A stretch of 17,307 nt of DNA from an uncultured Lachnospiraceae bacterium (GCA_902801585.1 CADCIU010000055.1:1-17307), one strand, 5' to 3'. Positions 1-7,387 are shown, numbered from the stretch's first letter. Translations and numbers: made by a program. The notes: generated from the letters alone by a model not told the origin.

Positions 1-1
1 G

Positions 2-1384
2 GACCATGCCGTATTCATAGGGTATTCAGGAGAAGATGAAGTGGTAGAGATTCCCGCGCAGGCAGAAGGCAGGGATGTGACGGCAGTAGGCAACGGCAGG
101 GAGCCGATCTACACATCGTTCAGTTTTCTGGATGATACAGGCCGTGAAGCGCCCAACCTGACAAAGCTGGTGATCCCCGAGGGTGTCACGGCGATCAATA
201 CCAAGGCGCTCAGTGACGTCGGTTACTCGACTGAAGTGATCCTTCCGACTACTGTCAGGCATTTGGGAAGAGAAGCGATCTCTTCGTCCGCCCCGGTCAA
301 AGGGACTATGGAGAACCTGGAGGTCCTGGAAGCAAAAAGTATGGGAGATTTCGGGGAAGCACCTTTTGTTGTGACACCAAGCCTCCGCTATATCGATCCG
401 GAGGCTTTCTACGGCGGCGTTTCTTCTTTTGATGAGAGCGGAGAGAATGAGAATTACACCGTGAAAGATGGCGTTCTGTTCAATGCGGAAGGGACGGAGC
501 TGGTCAGATATCCCACAAACAGGGCAGATGAAGCTTATGCTGTCCCGGAGGGGACAGAGTCGATCGGAAAATATGCTTTCAGCGAGGCCGGGAACCTGAA
601 GAGCGTCAGTCTTCCGGGATCACTCAAAGTGATCGGGGATCATGCTTTTTATACCTGCAGCCAGCTGTCAGAGGTCACATTCGGTCAGGAGACAGAACTT
701 GAGGAGATCAAAAAGGGGGCATTTTCTTATTGCGCCGGCTTAACGGAGATCTCGCTGCCGGTCGTTAAGGAGATCGGCGATACTGCATTTTATAGCTGCG
801 AGGCGCTCAGCACAGTGCATCTTGCGGAAGGGACAAGGACGATCGGGGACCAGGCCTTTGGCTATACACAAGTTTCGGCGCCCGAGTTTCCGGAGAGCCT
901 TGTCAGGATTGGAAGGGATGCGTATACGGACGGGACCGGCGAAGTACTGCGGGATGGCAGCGCGCAGACGATCCGGATTCCGGCCAAGGTCATTGAGATC
1001 GGAGACAACGCTTTCGGCTCGATCGGAAATACGGCATTTGATGTGGATCCGGGGAACCCGGCATTCTCAACAGTAGACGGCGTGTTGATGGATAGAGATA
1101 AGAACGAGGTGATCGCCTGTCCTTCCGGCAAGAAGGGAAGAGTGGTCGTACCGGACGGCACTACCTGTATACAGGACGATGCTTTTTACTACGCGTTTTT
1201 GATCACGGACGTCGAGATCCCTGACAGTGTCATGCATATCGGGACCGTGAATTTTGAACCGGTAAGGGAAGAGAACGGGAATGGTGAAGTGACCCTGAAG
1301 TATAACGTCACGATCCATTGCAGCAAGGGTTCTTATGCGGAGAACTTTGCGCGAAACCGGGGCATCCCCTGTAAAGCGAAATGA
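2..1384 (+). CDS. BspA-type leucine-rich repeat surface protein, 5'-partial
   Basis: The reading frame is open to the left edge of the window, so the true start lies upstream; a GTG at 41 lies inside the repeat pattern and is not a credible start. About 460 codons are visible. The protein consists of Treponema/Bacteroides-type (BspA) leucine-rich repeats: units such as IPEGVTAI, LPGSLKVIGDHAF, LAEGTRTIGDQAF and IPAKVIEIGDNAF recur about every 22-25 residues, with interspersed VDGVL/KDGVLF...Y-P segments typical of this family. The visible part ends in a family-like SYAENFARNRGI segment and stops without LPXTG, transmembrane or cell-wall-binding sequence, so any anchor or signal peptide must be N-terminal and outside the window. 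BspA proteins are usually secreted or surface-exposed and bind host or bacterial ligands; the ligand here cannot be told. Confidence 0.88.
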   Translation, partial: DHAVFIGYSGEDEVVEIPAQAEGRDVTAVGNGREPIYTSFSFLDDTGREAPNLTKLVIPEGVTAINTKALSDVGYSTEVILPTTVRHLGREAISSSAPVKGTMENLEVLEAKSMGDFGEAPFVVTPSLRYIDPEAFYGGVSSFDESGENENYTVKDGVLFNAEGTELVRYPTNRADEAYAVPEGTESIGKYAFSEAGNLKSVSLPGSLKVIGDHAFYTCSQLSEVTFGQETELEEIKKGAFSYCAGLTEISLPVVKEIGDTAFYSCEALSTVHLAEGTRTIGDQAFGYTQVSAPEFPESLVRIGRDAYTDGTGEVLRDGSAQTIRIPAKVIEIGDNAFGSIGNTAFDVDPGNPAFSTVDGVLMDRDKNEVIACPSGKKGRVVVPDGTTCIQDDAFYYAFLITDVEIPDSVMHIGTVNFEPVREENGNGEVTLKYNVTIHCSKGSYAENFARNRGIPCKAK

Positions 1385-1421
1385 ATTTCCGCGAATCAGA
1401 CAAGTAATCGAATTTCATATT

Positions 1422-1449
1422 TTGCAGATCCCGTACCGGATGATAGAAT
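1422..1449 (+). promoter_or_regulatory. Possible sigma-A promoter for the 1536-4421 operon
   Basis: TTGCAG (1422-1427) and TAGAAT (1444-1449) are separated by 16 bp, and sit about 90 bases before the first gene of the four-gene unit. No convincing terminator lies between the LRR gene stop (1384) and this site, so read-through is also possible. Sequence match only. Confidence 0.4.
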
Positions 1450-1495
1450 GGACGGGGCAGAGTCAAAACAGAGTCGAAATACAAGAGCACACTCA

Positions 1496-1508
1496 GTGAT
1501 CTGATCAC
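1496..1508. repeat. Perfect palindrome upstream of small-protein gene
   Basis: GTGATC-T-GATCAC forms a perfect inverted repeat with a one-base centre, 27 bases before the ATG at 1536 and downstream of the candidate promoter. Position and symmetry suit a repressor operator, but a 13-base palindrome can arise by chance. Confidence 0.3.
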
Positions 1509-1535
1509 GAGTTCGGAGTACAGGAGGTACATAGC

Positions 1536-1790
1536 ATGGGCCTGTTCAGCAGAAGGGAAGATAAGAAGAACCAGGGAACCGGGGGAGGGCGCTCTTTTGC
1601 CCGGACCTACGACAAGGAAAAGACCAAGCCCGCGATCCGGTGCAGTATCTGCAACGGTGAGCAGGTGGCGGGGTTTCTCAATAAGAGGTCAGGGCACTTT
1701 GAAGAGATCGCGTTGATCCGGAGTCCCAAGGATCTGGAGAACTTCAAGAAGACCTACGGCATCACGGAAGATGTAGAAAAGTTTTATTAA
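1536..1790 (+). CDS. Small conserved hypothetical protein with CxxC motif
   Basis: An 84-residue protein starting at ATG 1536, with a clear AGGAGG site at 1522-1527. Residues 1-33 are basic, polar and Gly-rich, probably disordered. The folded part begins at about residue 33 with a CSIC pair (Cys36, Cys39) followed by GEQVAGF and a stretch ending LIRSPKDLENFKKTYGI. From memory, short proteins with this C-S-I-C...GEQVAGF signature are common in Lachnospiraceae and have no established function. Two cysteines alone do not make a full zinc site; they could be redox-active or complete a metal site in a dimer. It is the first gene of a tight rightward cluster (36 bases to the next gene). No signal peptide or membrane segment is seen. 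Confidence 0.72.
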   Translation: MGLFSRREDKKNQGTGGGRSFARTYDKEKTKPAIRCSICNGEQVAGFLNKRSGHFEEIALIRSPKDLENFKKTYGITEDVEKFY

Positions 1791-1826
1791 ATTGTTTATT
1801 AAGAGTTTTATAAAAGAGGACCAGAT

Positions 1827-2231
1827 ATGAAAAGTTTGGAAGAACTGCGCGATTTTTTCAGCCACGACAGATATGCGACGTCGACGACAGGCATTGAGAT
1901 TTTGGAAGCAGATGACGGATACGCGAAAGTGGGGCTGGCGGTCCGCGAAGGCCATATGAATGCCGGAAACCGGGTCATGGGCGCAGTTTATTACACAATG
2001 GCGGATTTTGCATTTGCCGTCGCTTCCAATCCCGATGCCGGTGACGCGCCGATCACATTTACCCTTTCAAGCCAGATTAACTTTCTCACAGCTGCGAAGG
2101 GAAAGTATCTGACGGCTGAGGCGCGCGCCGTCCGCAAAGGCCGCAAGACCAGTTTCTATGCGGCCGAGATCCGTGACGATCTGGGGACACTGATCGCGAC
2201 GGTCTCTTCCACGGGATTCAGAATGGATTGA
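1827..2231 (+). CDS. PaaI-type hotdog-fold thioesterase
   Basis: This 134-residue protein has the usual length and layout of a single hotdog domain of the PaaI/YbgC-like acyl-CoA thioesterase group. The segment at residues 42-60 (His43, Asn45, Gly52, Asp60) matches the HxN...G...D region that forms the active site in PaaI-like enzymes, and the late RKGRKTSFY segment (103-111) matches the strand that usually reads GR...v. Predicted role: hydrolysis of an acyl- or aryl-CoA thioester in the cytoplasm; the substrate is not readable from sequence. The start ATG at 1827 is preceded by AGAGGA. It lies 36 bases after the small protein and 19 bases before the nitroreductase, so all are probably co-transcribed. 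It could be a housekeeping detoxification enzyme rather than part of a dedicated pathway. Confidence 0.85.
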   Translation: MKSLEELRDFFSHDRYATSTTGIEILEADDGYAKVGLAVREGHMNAGNRVMGAVYYTMADFAFAVASNPDAGDAPITFTLSSQINFLTAAKGKYLTAEARAVRKGRKTSFYAAEIRDDLGTLIATVSSTGFRMD

Positions 2232-2250
2232 TGATATAAAGGAGATGTTC

Positions 2251-3300
2251 ATGAGCGGTCAAAATAAAGACAGCAGTATGTTTTACAAGAGGTTTAAATT
2301 CTATTTCAAGAGCAGCGGCATCTACCCGCTCCTCAAGAGGATCCGGTTTTTCTTCGAAGTGCAGAGAGAATACGGCGGCGACAAGAGGATGTTCATGAAG
2401 AACTATGTCGACAGCAGCCCCTCCACGATCGATAAGGTCTCCTACGAGATGATCCGGACTATCCACTCTGTGGAGAAGGGATTCTCCAACGACAATCCCA
2501 GACCTTTCGGTATTTTGCCTACAAACACGCTCATGAAGCTGGTGAAGGAATATGAGAGGCTCAGCATAGATCAGTCAGGAGAAAAGAATTTTTCTTATCA
2601 GATGACGATCGGCTGTCTGACTTCCTATGTCAGATTCTACGAGGAGAAAGGCTGGACGCAGGAGAGCCAGTATCAGGTCGTGAAATCATTTCTCGAAGAA
2701 CGCGCCTCAGAAGCATCCGTTCCCGCAGGGGTCATTCCCTATTCACTGGACCAACTGAACGAGGGTATGCAGTTTGACTACCTGAAGTTTGTCAAGGGGC
2801 GCCGCTCCGTGAGAAAGTTTTCCGGAGAGAAAGTGCCTGAAGAGGTCATGCGGGAGTGCATCGATATCGCCAAATATGCGCCTTCGGCATGCAACCGGCA
2901 GATGGTAAAGGTCTATGATGTGCGCTCGGAAAAAGCTTCGGACTATATTGTCCGCTTTGCGCAGGGGAAGAGCGCCTTTGTGCTGGATACGGTTTCCTTC
3001 CTCCTCATTACCTTCGACATGAATGCTTTTTATTTCTCGGGAGAGCGGAATCAAGGCTGGTTCAATGCCGGACTCTTCGCCATGAATCTGATCAACGCCA
3101 TGCACAGCAAGGGGATCGGGTCCTGCTTTATCCAGTTCGGAAACACCAACAGTGAAGAGAAAAAGATCAAAGCGGACCTGGGCATACCCGGGAGCGAGAG
3201 GATCGCGATCATCCTGGCGTACGGCTATTATACGGATGAGACCAAGGTTCCGGACAGCACGAGAAAAGAGACAGACAGCATTTACAGGATCATACAGTGA
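2251..3300 (+). CDS. Nitroreductase-family flavoprotein with N-terminal extension
   Basis: I chose the ATG at 2251, which lies 6 bases after the AAAGGAG site (2238-2244); an ATG at 2245 touches that site and is less likely. The product has 349 residues. The nitroreductase fold covers roughly residues 178-349: GRRSVRKF (183-190) and APSACNRQ (210-217) are the FMN-binding signatures, and the GIGSCF segment (288-293) is the usual glycine-rich late motif. Residues 1-177 form a basic, mainly helical extension not found in small nitroreductases; extended nitroreductases of this kind are known to me from polysaccharide-type gene clusters. Expected reaction: FMN-dependent, NAD(P)H-linked redox chemistry, or oxidation of a ring or peptide. 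Its stop overlaps the GTG start of the radical SAM gene, which implies translational coupling and a shared role. Confidence 0.87.
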   Translation: MSGQNKDSSMFYKRFKFYFKSSGIYPLLKRIRFFFEVQREYGGDKRMFMKNYVDSSPSTIDKVSYEMIRTIHSVEKGFSNDNPRPFGILPTNTLMKLVKEYERLSIDQSGEKNFSYQMTIGCLTSYVRFYEEKGWTQESQYQVVKSFLEERASEASVPAGVIPYSLDQLNEGMQFDYLKFVKGRRSVRKFSGEKVPEEVMRECIDIAKYAPSACNRQMVKVYDVRSEKASDYIVRFAQGKSAFVLDTVSFLLITFDMNAFYFSGERNQGWFNAGLFAMNLINAMHSKGIGSCFIQFGNTNSEEKKIKADLGIPGSERIAIILAYGYYTDETKVPDSTRKETDSIYRIIQ

Positions 3301-4421
3301 GCAGATTAGATAAAGGATTAGAAAACGAAATAAGCAGCGGATCCGAAAACAGATTAAGGGAAATAAAAAAGCAGCATATGCATGCGCTTGCAGAGTACAG
3401 GCAGAAGCTGTACAGAGAGCCTAAACTCAAAGAATTGTTTTTAGAGCTCACATTAAACTGCAATGAGCACTGTTTTCACTGCGGCAGCAGGTGCGGAGAC
3501 GTTCGGAGCGATGAATTGTCGCTCGAGCAGTATCGAGAACTCCTCGAACAGGTGAAGCGGGATTTCACGGATTCTCTGCCCAGGATCTGTATCACAGGCG
3601 GGGAACCGATGATACGACGCAATTTCTGGGAGATCGTCGGGATGATCCATGAAATGGGTTTTCGCTGGGGAATGACCAGCAACGGAACGCTGATCGACGC
3701 AGAAGCGGCGCACAAGCTGCGGAAAGCCGGAATGGGCACGATCTCGATCAGCATTGACGGGACCGAGAAAACCCACGATCATTACAGGAGAAGCCCCGGC
3801 TCTTACGCCCGGGCAATGAGGGGGATCCGAGCACTGATCGAGGAGGGCGGATTCCATGCCATACAGGTGACGACGGTCATTCACAAGGGAAATGTGGAGG
3901 AACTGGATGCGCTGTTCGATGTGATGGACCGGATCGATATCGACTCCTGGCGTGTGATCGGCATGGAGCCGATCGGCAGGGCAAAGGATTTCCCTGATCT
4001 TCTTCCTGACGCTGCAGTCCAGAAACGGATCATGGATTTTATCAGATCCAAGAGGATGGAGGGATATCCGGTTCTGTACGGATGCAGCCACTATCTCGGA
4101 CTCGATTATGAGAGAGAAGTCCGGGACTGGTATTTCCTGTGCAACGCCGGTATTTATACGGCGAGCGTTATGGCAAACGGTGATATCGGCGCCTGCCTGG
4201 ATATTGAGAGAAGGCCGGAAACGATCATGGGCAATATCCTGACAGACTCGTTTACGCAGGTCTGGAAAGAAGGATTTCAGATCTTCCGCAGCGATCCGGC
4301 CGGGAGAAATGCGGATTGTGCCGCATGCGAGGTGAAAGAGTTCTGCGGCGGGGGATCCTGGCACAGCTGGGATTTCGACTACAACAAACCGCTTGTATGC
4401 ATGAAGGGAATTCTATTCTGA
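3297..4421 (+). CDS. Radical SAM/SPASM domain enzyme
   Basis: The 374-residue protein starts at GTG 3297 within the stop of the nitroreductase gene (GTGA overlap). The radical SAM core shows Cys55-x3-Cys59-x2-Cys62 for the SAM-binding [4Fe-4S] cluster, GGEP (101-104), and a strand with SISIDGT (149-155). The C-terminal part carries a SPASM auxiliary-cluster motif: Cys282-x12-Gly-x4-Cys300, then Cys341-x2-Cys344-x5-Cys350, and Cys368. The residue three after Cys350, usually Cys, is Ser354 (CGGGS), so six of the seven canonical SPASM cysteines are present; extra cysteines occur at 66 and 263. SPASM enzymes commonly modify peptides or proteins, and some act on small molecules. No RiPP precursor, transporter or leader-binding (RRE) domain was recognised nearby. 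Function beyond the family is unknown. Confidence 0.9.
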   Translation: MSRLDKGLENEISSGSENRLREIKKQHMHALAEYRQKLYREPKLKELFLELTLNCNEHCFHCGSRCGDVRSDELSLEQYRELLEQVKRDFTDSLPRICITGGEPMIRRNFWEIVGMIHEMGFRWGMTSNGTLIDAEAAHKLRKAGMGTISISIDGTEKTHDHYRRSPGSYARAMRGIRALIEEGGFHAIQVTTVIHKGNVEELDALFDVMDRIDIDSWRVIGMEPIGRAKDFPDLLPDAAVQKRIMDFIRSKRMEGYPVLYGCSHYLGLDYEREVRDWYFLCNAGIYTASVMANGDIGACLDIERRPETIMGNILTDSFTQVWKEGFQIFRSDPAGRNADCAACEVKEFCGGGSWHSWDFDYNKPLVCMKGILF

Positions 4422-4522
4422 ATCTTTCCGGGACGACGGGCTTATCCTTCCCTCCTCCAAACATCAGGCTGTCATTCAAAAACCTTATTTCTAAGAGTAC
4501 ATTTTTCCCTAATCAGTAATAC

Positions 4523-4556
4523 AATAACCAGGCTTTAGCCTGGTTATTTCTTTTCT
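4523..4556 (+). terminator. Rho-independent terminator after radical SAM gene
   Basis: Arms AATAACCAGGC (4523-4533) and GCCTGGTTATT (4538-4548) form an 11-bp perfect stem with a TTTA loop, followed by a T-rich run TCTTTTCT. It lies about 100 bases after the radical SAM stop. The convergent membrane-protein gene ends at 4623 on the other strand and may share the hairpin, though its T-run in that direction is weaker. Confidence 0.85.
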
Positions 4557-4622
4557 GGGATGTGAATGGGCTGTCTGTCCGGTGTAAGGGAACAGTAAGG
4601 GGCATGCCGCAATCGCCCGTGA

Positions 4623-6560
4623 TCATACTGGATTCTGCTCTTTTCCTGCCGGAAGGAAAAGTTTGCTGCTCGCAAGTCCCATCGTGAGCGGCAGCGTATA
4701 GAGCTGAGGAAGGCCGTACCTTCCCATGGAGTAGGGACTGACCCACAAGATCAGGACACATACGGCGATCGGAATAAGGCACAGGATCAGATTCATCCGC
4801 CTGCCCTTATAGTCCGGTAGAAGGAGGATTCTTATGAGCGCACCGAGAGGCAGCCACCACATGTACAGAACGCACTGCAGAAGCAGTCCGAATCCGTGCT
4901 GGTCGGCCGCCCAGTTGTAAGCAGTCTGGACAGTCTTGCGCAGCGGCTCTCTTTCCTCGGGTGAGATCTCACCTGTATATGTATTGGGGGCAAACTCGTA
5001 ATAGAGCCGGATTCTCTCGGTCGGAGAGAAGAAGCCGCCGGCAGTGCCGAACAATGCCTTGATCCCGGATTTCGGGTAGCGGAAGAACAGCTTTAACCAG
5101 AGTTTTTTATAAGCGCCGAGCTGTTCGTCTGTGGCATCAAACCGGAACAGATGCTTGGAGGAATCATAGTTGTACTGTGAGTATTCTTCATCCAGCTTGC
5201 TGATGTCCATGACACTGTTAATAATGTCAACTTCTTCTTTTGGCAGCTCTTTGCGGTGGTCCAGATACGTCTGTGCCGTCATCTGCAAGGTGAATCCCAG
5301 TGCTTCCTGCTTGCCTCCGGGGAAAATATTGAACATCGGAAACAATACACGCGGCATGAGGAACATGAGAAGGAAAGCCGGAACGATCCAGCTCGCAGCC
5401 CATGCGGCTGCTTTTTTGCGGACAGACGGGGACAGGATTAGCGAGATATTGCAGATCAGCGTCACGTAGAGCCCGGTCTTCTTGGTCACGCAGAGTATGA
5501 TCGACAGGAGCATCAGCAGGATCAGTTTCCGTGCAGTAGCACCTTCCCGGAGGATCAGGACGAATACCAGATAGTAGGCGATAAAGAACATGCTGTGGAG
5601 CGAGTCCTTGAGCATCCCGATCGAATACATAGCGATAAAAGGGGAGAATCCCAGGTATATGAAACCGATCTTTCTGTAAAGATAAGGAATGCCGAGCTTT
5701 TCCATGCGGCAGAGCATGAGGGATAAGAGCAGCGCAGTCAGCGCGGACTGCAGGTTGCAGTATACGAACACACCTTGGACAGGCCCTATAAAGCTGCCGA
5801 TGTATTCCTTAAAAAAGATGAAGATCAGCGTATCGACAACAGGATGATGGTCGTTCAGAAAGCAGCTGACCAGCGGTTCGCCTGCATTCCAGCTGATCTC
5901 GATCGGCATCGTGCCGGTAACATAGTCCTTGATCTGGTTGGCGGTGTCCATACTGGAAACGCCCGGATAATAGACATACATATAAGGGAGAAAGAGTACA
6001 AAAAGGAGCAGGAATGTGACCAGTACGCTCCCGGGATTCCAACTCATGAGAAAATGCTTTTTTAAAGCCGCAGGGCGCGCATCCGGTTCAGAGCCGTCCG
6101 ACTTACCGCTGATCACGTCTTTGCCGGCACTTTCTCCTGCAATGGCGAATTTGTCAAAAAGGTCCAGGATTTTCCAGGCGAAGATAAAAAAGGCAAAATA
6201 GACAACGGTCTCTATTATGGTCAGGACCCGTTCGTAGTGTGTGGAAAACAGGAATTCGTTCGATTTGCGGACCTGAAAGACGAGCACGGTAAAAAGAGCC
6301 AGTCCCAAAGCGAGTACAAGCCCAATCAAAGCCGGAACGACCCTCCACTTCACAGTGGGAGCATTTGTGCCTGAAGCGGTATTGATCTTCACAGTGGCAG
6401 CATCCGCATCGGAAGCGATATTGCTCATTTGAGCGGCAGCGTCAGTGCCGGAAACGGCATTGATCGTTACAGTGGAAGCGTCAGTATCGGAATCGTGATC
6501 GATCTTTACAGTAGAAGCATCAGCGTCGGGATCGGCGGAAAAGATGCGCAAATCATCCAT
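4623..6560 (-). CDS. Polytopic membrane protein, DUF6020-like
   Basis: A 645-residue integral membrane protein on the minus strand; the ATG at 6560 is preceded by AAAGGAG. Residues 1-72 are a hydrophilic tail made of 13-residue repeats (described separately). Hydrophobic segments then begin at about 75-95 and 115-133, followed by a polar linker (about 140-170), a helix at 178-196, and many further helices through the C-terminus. The loop with YYPGVSSMDTANQIKDY (197-213) and HHPVVDTLIF (238-247) resembles the conserved loop of the DUF6020 family and, more distantly, GT-C glycosyltransferases, where an acidic residue in the first large extracytoplasmic loop is catalytic. A role in transferring a lipid-linked sugar to the envelope is plausible but unproven. 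It is transcribed alone and faces the radical SAM operon. Confidence 0.75.
   Translation of the reverse strand: MDDLRIFSADPDADASTVKIDHDSDTDASTVTINAVSGTDAAAQMSNIASDADAATVKINTASGTNAPTVKWRVVPALIGLVLALGLALFTVLVFQVRKSNEFLFSTHYERVLTIIETVVYFAFFIFAWKILDLFDKFAIAGESAGKDVISGKSDGSEPDARPAALKKHFLMSWNPGSVLVTFLLLFVLFLPYMYVYYPGVSSMDTANQIKDYVTGTMPIEISWNAGEPLVSCFLNDHHPVVDTLIFIFFKEYIGSFIGPVQGVFVYCNLQSALTALLLSLMLCRMEKLGIPYLYRKIGFIYLGFSPFIAMYSIGMLKDSLHSMFFIAYYLVFVLILREGATARKLILLMLLSIILCVTKKTGLYVTLICNISLILSPSVRKKAAAWAASWIVPAFLLMFLMPRVLFPMFNIFPGGKQEALGFTLQMTAQTYLDHRKELPKEEVDIINSVMDISKLDEEYSQYNYDSSKHLFRFDATDEQLGAYKKLWLKLFFRYPKSGIKALFGTAGGFFSPTERIRLYYEFAPNTYTGEISPEEREPLRKTVQTAYNWAADQHGFGLLLQCVLYMWWLPLGALIRILLLPDYKGRRMNLILCLIPIAVCVLILWVSPYSMGRYGLPQLYTLPLTMGLASSKLFLPAGKEQNPV
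6345..6527 (-). repeat. 39-bp tandem repeat encoding 13-residue units
   Basis: Inside the membrane-protein gene, residues 12-24, 25-37, 38-50 and 51-63 are four consecutive 13-residue units, for example DADASTVKIDHDS, DTDASTVTINAVS and DADAATVKINTAS, followed by a partial fifth (GTNAPTVKW, 64-72). The unit length is exactly 39 bases and in frame. The third unit (GTDAAAQMSNIAS) is the most diverged. Repeat number could vary between strains. Confidence 0.85.
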
Positions 6561-6625
6561 GGTCAGCTCCTTTCAGAGTAGGGTTATATGCCGGTTTTGT
6601 ATAAGTATTCATAAAATTCTCTTGA

Positions 6626-6654
6626 AGTATACTGCACCGCAATAAGCTGTGCAA
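6626..6654 (-). promoter_or_regulatory. Sigma-A promoter of membrane-protein gene
   Basis: Read on the minus strand, TTGCAC (6654-6649) is followed after exactly 17 bp by TATACT (6631-6626). It lies about 65 bases before the ATG at 6560 and points the right way. The hexamers and spacing are close to consensus, making this one of the best promoters in the window. Confidence 0.65.
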
Positions 6655-6683
6655 GTTAAAGAAATCAAGTCATAAAGCCGCCC

Positions 6684-6712
6684 TTTTTTAGAACACCGCA
6701 ATGTTGTATAAT
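6684..6712 (+). promoter_or_regulatory. Probable promoter of udk-trpS
   Basis: A perfect TATAAT at 6707-6712 lies 36 bases before the udk start. The -35 position at 17-bp spacing is only a T-run (TTTTTT, 6684-6689), so the upstream element is weak. The short leader leaves no room for a T-box or riboswitch. Confidence 0.45.
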
Positions 6713-6748
6713 ATATCAGGATTTTGAACTATGTAAGGAGGGGAAGCC

Positions 6749-7387
6749 TTGAACTGCATCATCATCGGAATCGCAGGCGGGACCGGATCGGGAAAATCGA
6801 CATTTACAAATCGATTGAAAGAAGAATTCGGTGACAGAGTCTCTGTGGTCTATTATGATAACTACTATAAAGCCCATGACGATATTCCGCTGGAGGAGCG
6901 GGCGCTGATCAATTATGATCATCCGGATTCTTTTGAGACGGACCTGATCGTCAGCCATCTTGAGAGCCTGAGAAACGGAGAATCCATAGACTGTCCGGTC
7001 TACGACTATTCCATTCACAACAGGACGGACCGTAAGATCCACATCCATCCTGCCGAAGTGATCATCGTCGAGGGAATCCTTGTCCTTTACGACGAGCGCC
7101 TCAAGAATATGATGGATATTAAGATCTATGTCGACGCCGACGCCGACGAGAGGATCCTGCGCAGAGTGATCCGGGATGTCAAGGAAAGGGGACGGGATGT
7201 CGAGGGCATTGCCAAGCAGTATCTGACGACTGTCAAACCCATGCATTATATTTTTGTGGAGCCGACCAAGTACAATGCGGATATCGTGATCAACAGCGGA
7301 CTGAACGATGTTGCCTTTGATGTCATTAAGGTCAAAATCGAGACGCTCCTCAAAGACAACCAGATCAGGCATGAACATAATCTATAA
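6749..7387 (+). CDS. udk: Uridine kinase (uridine/cytidine phosphorylation)
   Basis: A 212-residue protein, the normal length for bacterial Udk. The only sensible start is TTG at 6749: a strong AAGGAGGGG site stands just upstream and the Walker A loop GGTGSGKST (residues 10-18) begins almost at once. Further family marks are YYDNYYK (35-41), NYDHPDSF (55-62), CPVYDYSIHNR (82-92), VEGI (108-111) and the lid-like arginine-rich RRVIRDVKERGR (138-149). The enzyme phosphorylates uridine and cytidine to UMP and CMP with a nucleoside triphosphate in the cytoplasm, in pyrimidine salvage. It is followed by trpS after 23 bases, which suggests co-transcription. A TTG start with a strong ribosome site may set a moderate expression level. 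Confidence 0.93.
   Translation: MNCIIIGIAGGTGSGKSTFTNRLKEEFGDRVSVVYYDNYYKAHDDIPLEERALINYDHPDSFETDLIVSHLESLRNGESIDCPVYDYSIHNRTDRKIHIHPAEVIIVEGILVLYDERLKNMMDIKIYVDADADERILRRVIRDVKERGRDVEGIAKQYLTTVKPMHYIFVEPTKYNADIVINSGLNDVAFDVIKVKIETLLKDNQIRHEHNL

Noticed and set aside
41..43. GTG at 41 as the true start of the LRR gene
   Set aside because: The frame is open upstream and codes for family-like sequence (AVFIGYSGEDEVVEIP), so the gene enters from outside the window.
3453..4364. A 303-codon open frame on the minus strand opposite the radical SAM gene
   Set aside because: Antisense shadow; the plus-strand frame carries the C-x3-C-x2-C and SPASM motifs.
4316..4519. Possible short peptide gene at the end of the radical SAM gene (candidate modified-peptide precursor)
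   Set aside because: It overlaps the radical SAM coding region in another frame, has no ribosome site, and lacks leader-core layout or repeats; I cannot support it as a precursor.
6345..6527. CRISPR-like array
   Set aside because: The 39-bp periodic sequence lies in frame within a coding region without distinct spacers, so it is a protein-coding tandem repeat.
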